A stretch of DNA of 20,314 bases, from NCBI GenBank assembly GCA_019648995.1, contig BLXT01002514.1, forward strand, positions 867,591 through 887,904, in the 5' to 3' direction. Positions 9,331 through 20,252 of the stretch are shown piece after piece. Each line of letters begins with the position of its first letter. Positions within the stretch are counted from its first letter, which is position 1. A program made the translations under genes and the position numbers. Origin of the DNA: Plakobranchus ocellatus (Eukaryota; Mollusca; Gastropoda; Plakobranchidae). The notes under the pieces were generated by a model that worked only from the letters and a program-made list of their open reading frames with translations, did not search any database and was not told the DNA's origin.

Positions 9331-9639
9331 GAGATGCTCCTTCCGTGTTGTGGAACCAGAGCAGTAGCTGAAAATAGAAGAGAAACAGCCTGCCGACTCC
9401 TACACTTCATGTTGCTGCTCCGTACACAGCTCATGGCCGAACTTCAGGTGTTTTCACTGTCTTCTTTCTACCCCAGCCACCAAAATCCGATAAGACTTCA
9501 CAGCCACAGTAATCACAGCCGCTACCCTCGGTGTCGTCTTTCAAAAAGGCCAGATTCACTGCCGGCACAGAGTCATCGACCGTCTGTGTCTCATCGGGTA
9601 TTCTTCTTCAGCGGGTTGGGGTGGAAAGTTTCTCCTTCT

Positions 9640-10062
9640 CGTTCACGTTTATGCAGTAATCATTAACACTAATAGTCGCCAAAACCTCGAATAGTCCTTT
9701 GCACTGCATAAGCAAGTTGTTCGACACGGTAGGTAGAGGGATAGACAACCTGTCGCCAAAGCAGAATTTCCTTCCGGTCAAAATAGTACTTCCGTTTCGT
9801 CTGAGCCTTCTGTAGCTCCTCACGAACAACTTGCAAGGTGTCGTCGAGCCGTTCCCTTAGGTTAAGGACGTATTCGGAGCTCGATTTAAACATCTGACTC
9901 TTGAATCTCTTTTTTCCACAACTCCCTCAAGATATGCATGGAGCCACATATGATATACGATGCCCTTTATCTTCTGAAAGGAGCAAGTCTTGCTCCCTCT
10001 TGGAGCAGTCCTCTTGGCATCAACAAGTCCTTGTATCGCCGAATCCTCTTGATGAAGGCTGA
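9640..10062 (-). pseudogene. Integrase remnant lacking its catalytic core
   Basis: The first ~100 bases resemble the region just before the integrase zinc-binding domain. This is followed directly by 'ILRELW' (about 9948), then a long amphipathic helix (Glu/Arg/Leu-rich, 9893-9790) and a GPF-like C-terminal strand region read in a shifted frame near 9760-9680 (with 'LLMQ.KG.FEV'). The HHCC and D,D-35-E core expected between these parts is absent, implying an internal deletion of several hundred bases. It lies 5' of reverse transcriptase in the element's sense. Confidence 0.62.
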
Positions 10063-10500
10063 TCAACTTGTTACGATTAACTCCACCGTGCTCTCTACTG
10101 TAGGCACCTGCAACGGTCTAGTCGCCGCACCCACCATCACAAACATGTCAAGATCCACAAGGCTTCTTGCTGCTTTCACATTCCCAATGGTAACATCAAA
10201 GATGACATCAGGAATGCACAAGGTCTTCATTTCACCACACAGATCAGGCGTCCTCAGGTCGACCCTTGCCTTCTCAGCCAGCCACTGATTCTTCTCAACT
10301 ATTGCCTTGCGCACCACAATACCTTCACATCCGGTGTCCCTCATCATGTCGACTTCGCGACCGCCTACCTCCGCTCTCAGGACAGACACATGGTGAGCTC
10401 TCGTCCTCTTTGGATCTCCTTGCAAGATGCTGTTCGTTTCCACTGGCACAGCTTTCCTGCTCGCTAGCTGAAGCATTCTATCCTTTGTTTCACTTTGCAG
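10063..10500 (-). pseudogene. Retroelement aspartic protease relic
   Basis: The active-site triad Asp-Thr-Gly is intact at 10338-10330, in the context 'MMRDTGCEGIVV', followed by the strand-rich protease body. The open frame spans about 10632-10063. In the element it would process the Gag-Pol polyprotein. Position after gag is normal. Downstream coding continues, frame-shifted, into integrase-like sequence. Confidence 0.68.
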
Positions 10501-10609
10501 GTTGTCCTCCCTTCCACAGCAGGACCTGTGAGTGCTGCAGAATTTTCTCGCGATCTCTTGTGGCGCCGTATCCTGGGCCCGCTTTATTCGCTGAAAAACT
10601 TGAATATGT

Positions 10610-10651
10610 GCAATCGAGAGCAACAGGACCATATCTCTTCCACTTGAAACA
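10610..10651 (-). pseudogene. Degenerate gag CCHC zinc knuckle
   Basis: The spacing fits C-x2-C-x4-H-x4-C, but the second cysteine reads Trp and the histidine reads Pro, so zinc could not be bound normally. It lies between gag core and protease, as expected for nucleocapsid. Confidence 0.6.
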
Positions 10652-10783
10652 TGTCATTTGATTACTTGTGCTCTCCTGCACATTGACCCCATCCAACTCT
10701 CTTCTCGGGTTCACGCGGCCGCACAGAGTCCATCACAGGTGCAGCATCAGATTGCGAGGATCCTTTGGTTGATCACACAGATT

Positions 10784-11660
10784 TCATTTACGAGCCAACA
10801 AATACAGGTCGCCGCCATTTCGACGCTCTCTAGGTCCGAAGCACTCTCTCCCGTTTTTACACACCAGATCCTCCGGGCAGGCATCCATTAATTGTTTTCG
10901 TACAAACAAATCCCTTACGTCCTCGTATGTTTGTTTGGTGTCTAACAATTCGACCCAGCGGCTTAGATAGATTTTGATCCTTACTCTAAACATCTCGGCA
11001 CTTTCGCCTTCTTCCGCTTTACAAATTCTGAATATGCGCCGGTATCCATCCTTTGTCAAGTCGTATTTCTTCGTTAATGCTTTCTTCACTTCATCATAAT
11101 CCAAGGCTTGGGCCCCTGTAAGTCTTTCGTAACAATCAAGAGCTCGTCAAGTCAGGAGTGCAATGAGTAATTCTCCCATTTCTGCCGAGGCCATCAGCTT
11201 ATTTCTGCAAAATGTTTCGAACCACGATAGCTAGATGTCAAATCATCCTTTCCGCCCATAAAACATAAAAATGGGCCATTTGGGTAAATTCTCGTGGTCG
11301 TCTGTCCCATCTGTTGAGCTCACTTCATCCATGATCAAGCGTTACACCGAGAGCTTGAATCCACAATTTCTCCAACCCTATCTCTTTACTCTTTTTCTGC
11401 TCCTCTTTCTTTTAAGCACGTTACGCTTCTTTTCGTTTAAGTTGAAGTTCTAATTCTCTCTTTTCTGTCTTTTATTGATGCTCTATTTCTTCTCTCTATA
11501 ATTCTCTTTCGGCGAAATATTCAAATTCGTACTTCAAAAGTTCTTCTCTTTTCTCGCGTCTGTATCCGAAAAGGTTGGCCTGTTGTGCAATGTCCTCTCT
11601 GGAAGCAATTAAGTTTCTTAATGACTAGGAACTTCGTGGATTATATCTAAGATCTAGATT
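10784..11660 (-). pseudogene. Gag-like pseudogene of the LTR element
   Basis: The 5' part (about 11660-11330) translates with stops to a Glu/Lys/Arg-rich coiled coil. The core (about 11260-10784) resembles the SCAN/retrotransposon gag capsid fold seen in many animal Ty3/gypsy elements. It includes a 'DYDEVKKAL.KKYDLT.DGYRR.FR' type stretch, the 'EEGES' turn and the 'YL.RWVEL' helix. The best uninterrupted frame is 11104-10784. In the living element it would form the particle shell. Frameshifts upstream of 11104 show it is dead. Confidence 0.72.
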
Positions 11661-11675
11661 TACTCTCAACACTAT

Positions 11676-11693
11676 CTCATCCTTGAGTCGCCA
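11676..11693 (-). other. Candidate primer-binding site of the LTR element
   Basis: On the - strand, TGGCGACTCAAGGATGAG begins a few bases after a possible LTR end (...CGTGACA). PBS sequences usually start TGG to pair with a tRNA CCA end. I did not match it to a specific tRNA. Confidence 0.4.
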
Positions 11694-11699
11694 AATATG

Positions 11700-12357
11700 T
11701 CACGAATACATTTATGCTGTTTAGTTATAGATCTAGTTAAATACTGCCTGTAATAGTGCGTTCTTTTAGATAGACTAAAGAAGAAAAAATCGCCCCAAGT
11801 TTTGCCGAAAATGCATAGAAAAGTTTATTTAATCGATTTAAGAACCATTTCAGAACAGCAATTTTATTTCTATAATTATTTAGATCTACAAGCTCCCAAA
11901 CATTAAAGGTCCCTTTAACAATCTCTCTACCATTTTATAAACTCACCCTGCATGCCTTCAAGAAAATATTAGTTATTCACTGCATAATCTACTCAAACAG
12001 TATGATACAGGTAGCCTATTCTAAAAAAAATCACTGAATTCTGTCATCAAGGTTAGCTAAAAATATTGACCAATCAAACTTCGTAACATTACACCCACCC
12101 ATTATGGATATGATCTAACAACTTTCTGCAAACAATATTCCCATACTTTTGAGGCCTTCTAGAAATCCCTAGATCTAAAAGGGTTTAAAAAAAAAAAAAA
12201 AAAAAACCAAAGTAGAGCTATTAAACTGGAAAAAAAGTCTAAGTTAGGCCCATGCAAGATCTGACTAAGCATTACAACCAAACAAAACCAAATCAGAACG
12301 CCAACCGTTCCGAGCCTACATCTAGCTCTGGATAAATTGATAGCAACCAATTGTCAC
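11700..12357 (-). repeat. Candidate 5' LTR of the dead retrotransposon
   Basis: A ~658-bp segment on the - strand begins TGTGACAATTGG and ends ATTCGTGACA directly before the candidate primer-binding site, giving TG...CA ends. There is no second LTR in the window to confirm it, and the terminal inverted repeat is imperfect. It contains a homopolymer A run at ~12187-12206 (+ strand). Confidence 0.3.
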
Positions 12358-13505
12358 ATTCCAATCAGCCTGAGCTACATCACATGATCCAGAGGATCGG
12401 GTATGTAATTACGAATACCTCATATGATTCCGTTGATAATAAATGCTTAAGTCTGTTAAGGGTATATTGCAGGGAAGCATCCCAGTGACTCAAGGACCTC
12501 TTTACCTGCAACCCATTTTGTGATGATAATAGAATGCAAATGAACGGTTGATATTGATTTCAACATCTCTATATTTTCTTTTTTTGTTGTTGTCTTTTTT
12601 TTCCACTTTTTTTAGTGTCTTTGGTATCAAAAGGGGACTATGTATCTAATTAATGCGGCGAATGCCCACAACCAGATAAAAGAAGAACATTTTTCAATTT
12701 TGGACAATCGGATCTTCGCCCAATGCAACATAATTAGCATCTTTTAATCATAAAGAAATGGAACTGTGGATATAGAACACCAAAAAAACTCCCATAAGTT
12801 TGATTTGGATTGTGCAAAAGATAATGTACACATTATATCGATCCCTGAAAACTTAGGTAAACTTACTTGACAGGTCAATACATATCAAGCAATGATTAAT
12901 TGTCTGTGGCAGACTATACATGGTACGGATAAAAAAATCGTGCTCGGACCAAGAATAATGATCTATTCGCAGCATAGGAGTGAAGCAATTTTAAATTCTC
13001 CTATCATTTTCTCTTGGATTAAACTCACTTAAATTGTGAAATAATTTTCTCACGCTCCAGTCTTTAGGTGTTCTAATAACAATACACAACAATACGCACC
13101 ACAGATAGTTGATAATAAGCTTTGGGCGTTCATAGAAAGCAAAAAGGGTTTTGGAAAGAAAGTGCGGGGAATGAGCAGTCGGTTCCGCATGTTTTTCCGA
13201 ATGCCGGGAATTGACCAATGTCTGCTCATGTCCATGTCCCCGAACGATATCTATACGGGGAGGACAGGATTGCCATGAGTATGGCAGCAATATGTTGCAG
13301 GTATTACTCCGCCGAGCTTTGCAGTCGGCGACGGACCAGGCTCCGGCGCTTACCTCAGATAAAAGGGTGGTATCCGCCAGCTCAGGAGGTAGAGCAACGC
13401 TAACCTTGCCGCGCGGGTACTATTGATTTAGGAATTCTTCCTAAGGAAAAGAAAGTATTTTTTTCAGGCAGTCGAACATATGGGTAAACACCGGCAAATA
13501 TAGAT
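12358..13505. other. AT-rich spacer, no gene seen; GC-richer patch near 13190-13425
   Basis: No gene is supported in 12358-13505. The patch at 13190-13425 is noticeably richer in G and C. It contains a perfect 6-bp hairpin (CGCCGA / TCGGCG, 13310-13330) and a tRNA A-box-like stretch (13378-13396). Overlapping short open frames there show no recognisable protein. Confidence 0.5.
13378..13425 (+). repeat. Possible tRNA-derived SINE fragment
   Basis: CAGCTCAGGAGGTAGAGCA resembles a tRNA D-arm / A box, and GCGGGTACTATTGA lies where a T-arm / B box would be, but the latter lacks the GGTTCGA core. Stems of a real tRNA do not form. A decayed SINE is possible. Confidence 0.25.
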
Positions 13506-14170
13506 TTAGTACTGGTGAATAACATGCTGAATCTGTAGAGTATATATCTTGTATTGTGTAAGGTCTGTTAAAACCTCTTTTGAGCGATGTATTTCAATCA
13601 GCCCGTCCCTGTCAGCATACAAAAGCACGTGGATCTTCTGTTTTAAAGCGTGACCAAATTTCGATTTTAACCAAACAACGCCAGACTTCCCTAACTCCAC
13701 TTCTCTTGAGCGCCCGTTTGTTAGAGGTGTTAGATCAAGCAGAGCGGTGTATAGTTTTCCATAATTCTCATAAGAAATGTCAAAGCCTTTATCTTTCCAG
13801 ACTATCCCGGTAACAATGAAGATTAGCTTATAACTACGAGCCCAAAGATCTTCATCAATCGTCTACGACCCACACATAGACTGAGGTAATTAAATTTTGC
13901 TTGAAATGAAAGGCATTCTTCTTGTAAGCCCCGTTGAAACTGGCACTGTCTACCATGCCAAAAATGAGTCTCTTGGGAACTTGTCTTGAGGAAAGGTTGT
14001 CTTCTACATATGAAAGCTGTCCTAGTCCAATAGAGAAGGCTTTCACCTTTTCTCTTTTTATGGGATACTGAACTACACTGGAGAGCTTTTACGTGAACCA
14101 ATAACATGGCCGGATTTACTTAAAATTCCCTTACGTACGGATTTCTTCAAACATCTCTACAATGTTTAGA
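13506..14170 (-). pseudogene. Decayed Maverick/Polinton-associated capsid-like gene, right arm
   Basis: Read right to left, two or more frames together resemble the C-terminal half of the F54H12.2-like family found in Maverick/Polinton elements. An N-terminal stretch lies at 14107-13855, including a 'LIFGMVDSASFNGAYKKN' segment. A second segment runs from about 13840 to 13506, including 'FGHAL...VLLYADRDGLIEI' near the end. Family knowledge suggests a virion jelly-roll protein; that role is recalled, not computed. Stops and frame changes show it is dead. The portion below ~13740 has no partner in the left arm. Confidence 0.55.
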
Positions 14171-14707
14171 TTTTATCGTCTAAAGAATTATAGACGCTGA
14201 TCACTTCAGACTTCTCCGTTTAATTAACTCTTTCTTTAGGTCTCCTGTTTGTAACACATGGGCGATCTGGTCCTCCACTAAAACCTGTTCTCTATTTACC
14301 TTATAAGTCTGCAATTGCTACTATTCTCTATAGCCCATGAGTTATGACTTGTTGGTAATTGTGTGCTAGAAATTGTAGTTGCTTCTGTCCTTGGGTGGTT
14401 TTTAGATTTTAATTGATGGTCGCTCAAGTTTAGCTATTGAAAAGAGCTCTTCATTTTTTCTGATAAATCACATGTTCGCTTCTCCAAGTTTTCTCTGTGT
14501 TTGCTTGTTTATTGATGATATTGGAAGAAAATACTTAAATGAAAACAAAAGCATCTTTAGTTTTGCTCTGGGTGATATTGGTAAAAACTACGAAACCAAA
14601 TATCGTTTTGATTTTCCTCTGATATAATATTTCTGTATAAATACCGACGATATATATTTTTTTATTATCTTTATTTTGTCGCCGATACTCATCAACAGGT
14701 AGCAAAG

Positions 14708-14710
<3 letters not shown>

Positions 14711-14744
<34 letters not shown>
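14711..14744. repeat. (TA)n microsatellite
   Basis: About 17 TA units within the right-arm LINE relic. Confidence 0.95.
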
Positions 14745-14748
<4 letters not shown>

Positions 14749-14828
14749 AATTTTGTGACTTTTTTTTATTCTTGTCTTTTGCTAAAAAAAAAGATTACCC
14801 TTGGGTTTTGGCTTTGTTTTTTTCATTC

Positions 14829-15500
14829 ATTTGCATAAACGAGATAATTTTTTTCATTAACTTTCAACCCAAAAGTATTGTCTAGATTATTTTTTTTTAT
14901 ACTTTAAAAAGATCAGAAGACATTACTTATCCTTGCCTTACAACTTTTTGTATGGCTTTGAAAGCATTTTATTCTTTTCCAATTCCTACAGATGCAGTTT
15001 GATCAAATTACTTCAAATAGCTTTCAAATGACTCTCAAATTTTAACCGCCAGTGTCTAATTTTTTCTAGCATGCGAAATAGGTGTGTATGTTTTACTTTG
15101 TCAACGGCCTTAGGAAATCAATGAAACAGTAATGGAGATAATCAGTCTCAGGATTAAAAATTTTGTTGTTCATCAGATTCTTTAATTTATTTGCATACCC
15201 GAGATTATTATCTCCATTTACTTTCAATTCAGAAGTATTTTCTAGATTACTTTTCTACACACTTTAAAAAGAAAATCCCTACCTTTATGTATGGCTTTGA
15301 AAGCATTATATTCTTATCTAATTCCTACAGATGCAGTTCGGTCAAATCACTTTAAATAGCTGAAAAAAAACTCTTACATTTTAAACGTCAGTGTCTAATT
15401 TTCTAGCATGTGCAACAGCTTTATGTTAATGGCCTTGGAATAATCATTGAAACAGTAATGGAGATAATTATTCTTGCATTCCTATAAATCTTCCAATAAT
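14829..15500. repeat. Tandem duplication inside the right-arm LINE relic
   Basis: Bases ~14829-15170 and ~15189-15500 repeat the same series of words: ATTTGCATA, CTTTAAAAAGA, TATGGCTTTGAAAGCAT, TTCCTACAGATGCAGTT, CAGTGTCTAATTTT, GAAACAGTAATGGAGATAAT. Offset is about 330-360 bp with scattered substitutions. The left arm has a single copy (about 4880-5200). Confidence 0.8.
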
Positions 15501-15835
15501 GTTTTATTTCTAGACCTTTCATCAGGCATAAACCAATATTTTGTGGCTATTTCCAGTTTTGTCTTTTGCACATTTTATGCATCAAAATTTTAAATAGTAT
15601 CTTTGTTAAAAGGCTCATGAAACTGATGGTGTTATTAAGTTCACATTTTGTTGCTTCCACTGTTTTTAGACAGTTCTATAAAATAAATTTAGAAAGACCT
15701 TTTTGGGATTGTACCATCATCACATATCACACTTAGCAGCTTTTTTTGTCAAATCTATTCCCATGTTAGCTCACGCTTTAATTTTTTTGTACTTGTATGT
15801 TATCAGGTTCTCTGGCGTTTCCATTTATCGTAGCC

Positions 15836-16289
15836 TTACCTCCAATATGAAGATTTTGGTTGATAAAGAAATGGACATATCAAAATTATTTTTATCAATG
15901 CAAATACATTTTTATAAACATAAGTTCTTGTGTTCAAATGAGAGCTTTAATAACTCAATAAAGTAAATTTAAGAGCCTTGACTTGTGCGAAATAAAAATA
16001 TCAATGTATCAACACAAGCTGGCAGTTTTAAGATTTTAGCTTCGTTATGTTTATTACAAAAATAACATTGAAATAATGCAAAAAGTTTAACTACGATCAT
16101 TATAAAGATCAAAATAAAAAGTGGCGAAATTTTTCTAATTTTGCTATGAACATTACCAATGCATTATAAAGGTATATCTAGAGATTTTACGATGATTAAC
16201 ATGAAGAAGACGAAAATTTTCTAAGCTCCATTTTGAAAACTGCAGAGATAAAGGAAAAAGGAGACGAAATTTCATTTAAAGACTTCAAA
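15836..16289. other. Non-coding DNA downstream of gene C
   Basis: Aligns with the reverse complement of ~3450-3885 in the left arm. No gene is seen; short open frames on both strands are chance. Confidence 0.65.
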
Positions 16290-16295
16290 TTTATT
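16290..16295 (-). terminator. Polyadenylation signal of gene C
   Basis: AATAAA on the - strand about 185 bases after the stop of gene C, in the same flanking context (TCAAAAATAAATTTGAA) as the first signal of gene A. Confidence 0.65.
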
Positions 16296-16479
16296 TTTGA
16301 TAAATTTTGTATTTCATTTGTAAACACGGATAAAGTAAGCATTGGGATATGGCAGCAACAAACAGAATTACTATAGCTGAGCACACTCTCTCTATCGCTG
16401 TCTACAATCATATACCAGATTTTCAGCTCCTCCTTCCGTGCAATTCCTCAATGCGTGACATTTCTTTGATGGTAGCCAT

Positions 16480-16547
16480 CTAGACAGAAGCAACGTCTCT
16501 CATTTTTGCGATACCTCTGTGAAATAAAGGGAGAAACTTGTTAGAAG

Positions 16548-16604
<57 letters not shown>

Positions 16605-17064
16605 TGTGTATAAACAATACATATAGATGGATATAAATATGTGTGTGTGTGTGTTTTACATTATATCAAGAGTTCTCCTATTATGCGACACTATAAAATC
16701 CAAACCTTACCTCGTGAGAGGAAGTCGAATAGTATCAGATATCTATTACTGGAGAGAAGAGGATCATATTCCACAAAACCACTTAAGATTTGCTTATTGA
16801 ATTTGGGCATTGTTATGTGTTATGTAGTGGGTTTAAAAAAGACCAGCTCTTTTTTTAATTTACAAGAAAAACGTTTTAAATACATATGTATATATACATA
16901 GGCAAAAAAAGGTCAAAAAGGGAGTAGGGGGGAGAGAGAGAGAGTGAGAGAGAGAGAGAGGGAGAAAGAAAGAATGAGAGAGAGAAAGAGAGATAGTGAC
17001 AGAGAGAGATAGATAGATAGAGAGAGAGGGAGAAAGAGTGAGAGAGAGAAAGAGAGATAGTGAC

Positions 17065-17107
<43 letters not shown>

Positions 17108-19168
17108 AAGAGAGAGAGCAGAACTTTCGTTAGAGATAAATTTTATGGGCTGATGTTATTTTTTCGGAACTGTTCAATAAACGAAAAAAGAAAACTAAAC
17201 CAAAGAGATGATTTTTATGAAATGATTAACGCAAAACCTGCCTGTTTGACTTTGCTTTGTAAGTATTAATGGTTTTGTTTTAAATTCACTCAATATTGGT
17301 TGCTGATTCCTTTTTTTATTATTTGTCTTGTTTTTTTATTTTTTTGCTTCCTCATTGATTGTCGTTTGCTTTTTTTTTCATTGTTCTGTGTGGTTTTGCA
17401 GTGTTTTAAAAATTACTTGAACCACAGTGTGATTGTTTTTTTTTTTTATAGATCATACAAAATGATAGATAAATAAAATTGAGGATAAAATTATATCCCC
17501 TCAGTTATGATAGAACTTCTCCATAATGATCTAACGCAAGTGCAACTCACCCATTACAAACAGGGCCACAGCCAATTTTAGCTGTATTGCCTGCTTGAGT
17601 CTGTGCTGTTTGCGAAGATGATTGGAACACAGTGTTGGCAGCAGAGACGCAGCTAAAACGACACAACGAATTGACGAATCCAGAGTCAAGAACAGTCGAC
17701 AGTGCAGAAACAGCCTTTCTGAAATCCACTTTAGAATTTTGAGAAAGAATAAAAGAAAAAGAAACAATTAGTTAAGCTAGGACTTCAAGCTTACATGGTA
17801 TTTTCCTTGCTTAATAGTCTATGGTAAAACTTAGTTCTTTGCCTCTTTTATAAATAAATGTCCTGTCAAAGCAACATCGATAGAGAAGGTGTGAATTCTG
17901 ATAAAGGCTTCCTCTACTGGCTTAAAATGACCAAAGATGGAGAATTTTTACAGAAAAATCATGCTCAACAATAGAGGGTGGCTGTATTGAGTAGTTTCTT
18001 AAACAGGTTTACTGGCCGATTTGGACGAACAGTAAGATAAGGCTCTCAAGGCGAGTGTGCATCCTCTAAAAATGTATTGTCCAGACTTGTAAAATTCAAT
18101 TTTGAACAGACTTCTCGTAAAAAAATGTATGTTCCTTTTGTAGGTTTACTTCCAAAAACTTTGTGCGCATTTTATCTTGATTGAAATTGAGATTATTGAA
18201 TAAAGTTATGGTCGATCACAAAAATGGAGCATAAGTTATTTTACAAGAATCCAGTAGTATTGTTTTTGTTTATAAGCTACAACGTTGCTGAACAAATAGA
18301 GACACGTGAATGGAAGGCGGAACAGAACGCGATGTTGTCAGAACTTGTGCAAAAGTTTATTAAGTCCTCAAACGCATCTCATTTGATGTGTTCGGCAGAA
18401 ATTGGTGAGCGGTCTCAGTCTTTCTAAGAATAGTCATATCTTTATGTGGCCATAAATTCTAGGTTGAACAGGATTTAGGATTTCAAAAGACGTTATATCA
18501 CTTCTGCAGATTTATTATGAAAGCTTTGCGTGTGTTGATACATTATCATTATTAGTGTGAAATTGAACGTATTAAATTGATTATGACAGTCAAAATAAGT
18601 GTCGGAAATGTTATAGCTTAAGCTGAGACAAAGTTGTGGGACAAGGTGGTCGTCAGTTTTTCTACATGTATCTCTTTAAAAGGCAAAAAAAAAAATCACT
18701 TCCAAAAAAAAATAATAATAATACTAAAGCAGCTTGAAGTTTAAACTAGGCTATTCATTGGATTGCATTCCTTAATAGGCTTGCAGAGAAAAATTATGTA
18801 ATACTGTTTATAATCGAGTGTTCTTAGTCTCCATTAAACTAAGCACGTCTTTTAAACATCTTTTCCGATCTATTGAATTCAGTTGAAAGCTCATGCTCAC
18901 CTTTCGGTGCAATTTTCCTGAATGATTTTCTGGCGTCTATAAATTGATTACGCGAAAAATCGGAGGTCCATTTAAAGCCATAACGGGTAGCAGATTTGGC
19001 GGCTTTTCCAACATCCTTGGCAACGCCCGAGATCCTGTCCTTGAACGTATTCACAAGATTCATGAAGCCTCCGAATAAGCGCTTTTCTCTGTGTTTCTCC
19101 TCGTCACCCGACACGACCACCGCTAGGCTTGCCGCCACGACTAGCAGGAGAATGGTTAAGGCACGCAT
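16480..19168 (-). CDS. Gene C: secreted Cys-framework precursor, three exons
   Basis: Coding exons on the - strand are 19168-18901, 17728-17551 and 16516-16480. Introns 18900-17729 (GTGAGC...TAAAG) and 17550-16517 (GTGAGT...CACAG) have phases 1 and 2. The joined frame is open for 160 residues to TAG at 16482-16480. The layout equals gene A: signal peptide 1-21, acidic/basic propeptide ending R-E-K-R at 30, cationic segment 31-67, cysteines at 112, 116, 143 and 147. Of 160 residues, 142 match A: ten of the 18 differences are in exon 1, eight in exon 2 and none in exon 3. Both copies are intact, so both may be expressed. The family is not recognised. The start is chosen at the ATG right after the conserved TGTGTGTAG acceptor. 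Confidence 0.87.
16549..16601. repeat. (TA)n microsatellite in intron 2 of gene C
   Basis: About 26 TA units shortly before exon 3 of gene C, the same position as the TA-rich tract in gene A. Confidence 0.97.
16660..16924. other. Intron 2 segment of gene C without counterpart in gene A
   Basis: A roughly 240-bp stretch between a TG-repeat patch and the GA tract has no match in the left arm. A short + strand open frame across it is antisense to gene C and shows no recognisable domain. Confidence 0.45.
16925..17120. repeat. (GA)n microsatellite in intron 2 of gene C
   Basis: GA-rich tract with GATA and GAAA interruptions, including a near-exact internal repeat of ~50 bases (about 16981-17030 and 17041-17090). 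The matching left-arm position is only mildly CT/GA-rich. Confidence 0.93.
17729..18900 (-). other. Intron 1 of gene C
   Basis: A 1172-bp phase-1 intron. Its inner part (17729-18062) is the source-like match for unit B. The stretch ~18255-18500 has no clear counterpart in gene A's intron. A 67-codon + strand open frame at 18224-18427 lies mostly in that extra segment and is not recognisable. Confidence 0.75.
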
Positions 19169-19259
19169 CCTACACACAGGCAGACAGAAAATAGAAAAGA
19201 AAAATAAGACAGTATTCAAGTGTTTTATTTTCCTAGTATTTTCTATACAGGTTTGGATT

Positions 19260-20010
19260 TCGGATGAGGTACAGAAAATAGAGCAAATAAAATAAATATT
19301 TATAAATAAACGAAAAGCATTTCATTTCAAAAACTATATCATAATAATAACTTTCTTCATTTACTTTTTGGAAAGGCAAAGAAGGTAAAAGAACAAGAGT
19401 AGAGAAACAAGAGAAAATATTTTTTAAAATAATGGTTTATTATAAACGAAGAAAATGCAGCTGAAAATACAGATCTTGCAAACTAACAAAGCAAAGTCTG
19501 CAGAGGGATGAAATGAACTTTACTGAAACACGATTCACTTTTGCCTTTATCTGCAGAGGAAACAGCTGCAAGTTATTTCTAAAATTAAATGGCCTTTCTC
19601 CCGATTACATATTATATATGCTTAGGAGAGTCTGATTTGTACATATGATACACATGTAGGTATGGATATACATATACATGCCATTAGTAAATGGTATTGT
19701 ATGGGAACCGGTAGCATCTTGTATTCTCGAATTTAGGGTAATAATGCTGGGAAAGTATAAATTTAGTCTTGTTGTCTTCAAAAAAATTTTCAAGAATCCG
19801 GAAGAATCATATTCTATCTATCATATCAAATGCCGGTGAAATGTCTTTGCATGTGATTTTTATCAAGATCTTGTCCCAAGCTATTTGATCACCATGCCAT
19901 TTATCGGCCCACAGCACATCTGATTTGCTTCTTTCAGATAAAAGTCCCCTACATTAATTTAGTCTTATTCTTTGAGATGTAGTTGTGGATAATGTTTTGC
20001 CTAATCTGTT
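19260..20010 (-). pseudogene. Second decayed LINE reverse transcriptase fragment
   Basis: On the - strand, shifted frames between about 19930 and 19690 give a non-LTR reverse transcriptase-like pattern: a 'KDISPAFDMIDR' type block near 19850, followed by an 'ILENFFEDNKTK' helix and a strand region. It is broken by stops and frame changes. It lies only in the right arm, upstream of gene C. It looks unlike the LINE nearer the centre. The part between 19260 and about 19600 shows nothing recognisable. Confidence 0.4.
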
Positions 20011-20110
20011 CAGTCTTACACATCTCAGTAACAATTTGGTTGTCTGAGCTTTGGAATAACATTAAGCTCACCAGGCTTTGATTAAATTCTCGAATTTTTT
20101 TCAAATACAT

Positions 20111-20150
20111 TTATTAGTAATTATTATTTTTATTATTATCATTGTTGTTA

Positions 20151-20223
<73 letters not shown>

Positions 20224-20247
20224 CATTATTATCGTTGTTGTTGTTAC
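20111..20247. repeat. (ATT)n trinucleotide microsatellite
   Basis: TTA/ATT units, pure at about 20148-20222, with ATC and GTT variants at both ends. Confidence 0.97.
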
Positions 20248-20252
20248 TTTTT

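Larger units (their letters stand above)
14170..15835 (-). pseudogene. Decayed LINE reverse transcriptase, right arm
   Basis: Reverse-complement counterpart of the left-arm relic at 4540-5925. The sense strand reads from about 15835 leftwards, and only short blocks stay open. It starts abruptly at the block 'GAAACGCCAG...GATAACATAC' near 15825, where the left copy continues further upstream. It holds an internal tandem duplication and a TA microsatellite (14711-14744). Not functional. Confidence 0.65.
13740..20105 (-). repeat. Right arm of large imperfect inverted repeat
   Basis: This is the reverse-complement partner of ~670-6367. Compared with the left arm it carries an extra copy of ~330 bp inside the LINE (14829-15500), lacks ~650 bp at about 15835, has an unrelated ~240-bp segment in intron 2 (about 16660-16920) and has ~700 extra bases of decayed LINE upstream of exon 1 (19260-20010). 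Confidence 0.87.

Noticed and set aside
9334..9666. 110-codon + strand frame, and similar + frames at 9938-10288 and 10266-10661
   Set aside because: They are antisense to integrase, protease and gag relics, which show recognisable family residues on the - strand.
13378..13450. tRNA gene
   Set aside because: The D-arm-like word is present, but there is no T-arm consensus and no pairing acceptor or anticodon stem.
18224..18427. 67-codon + strand gene inside intron 1 of gene C
   Set aside because: No counterpart in gene A, no recognisable domain, and the length is expected by chance in this composition.
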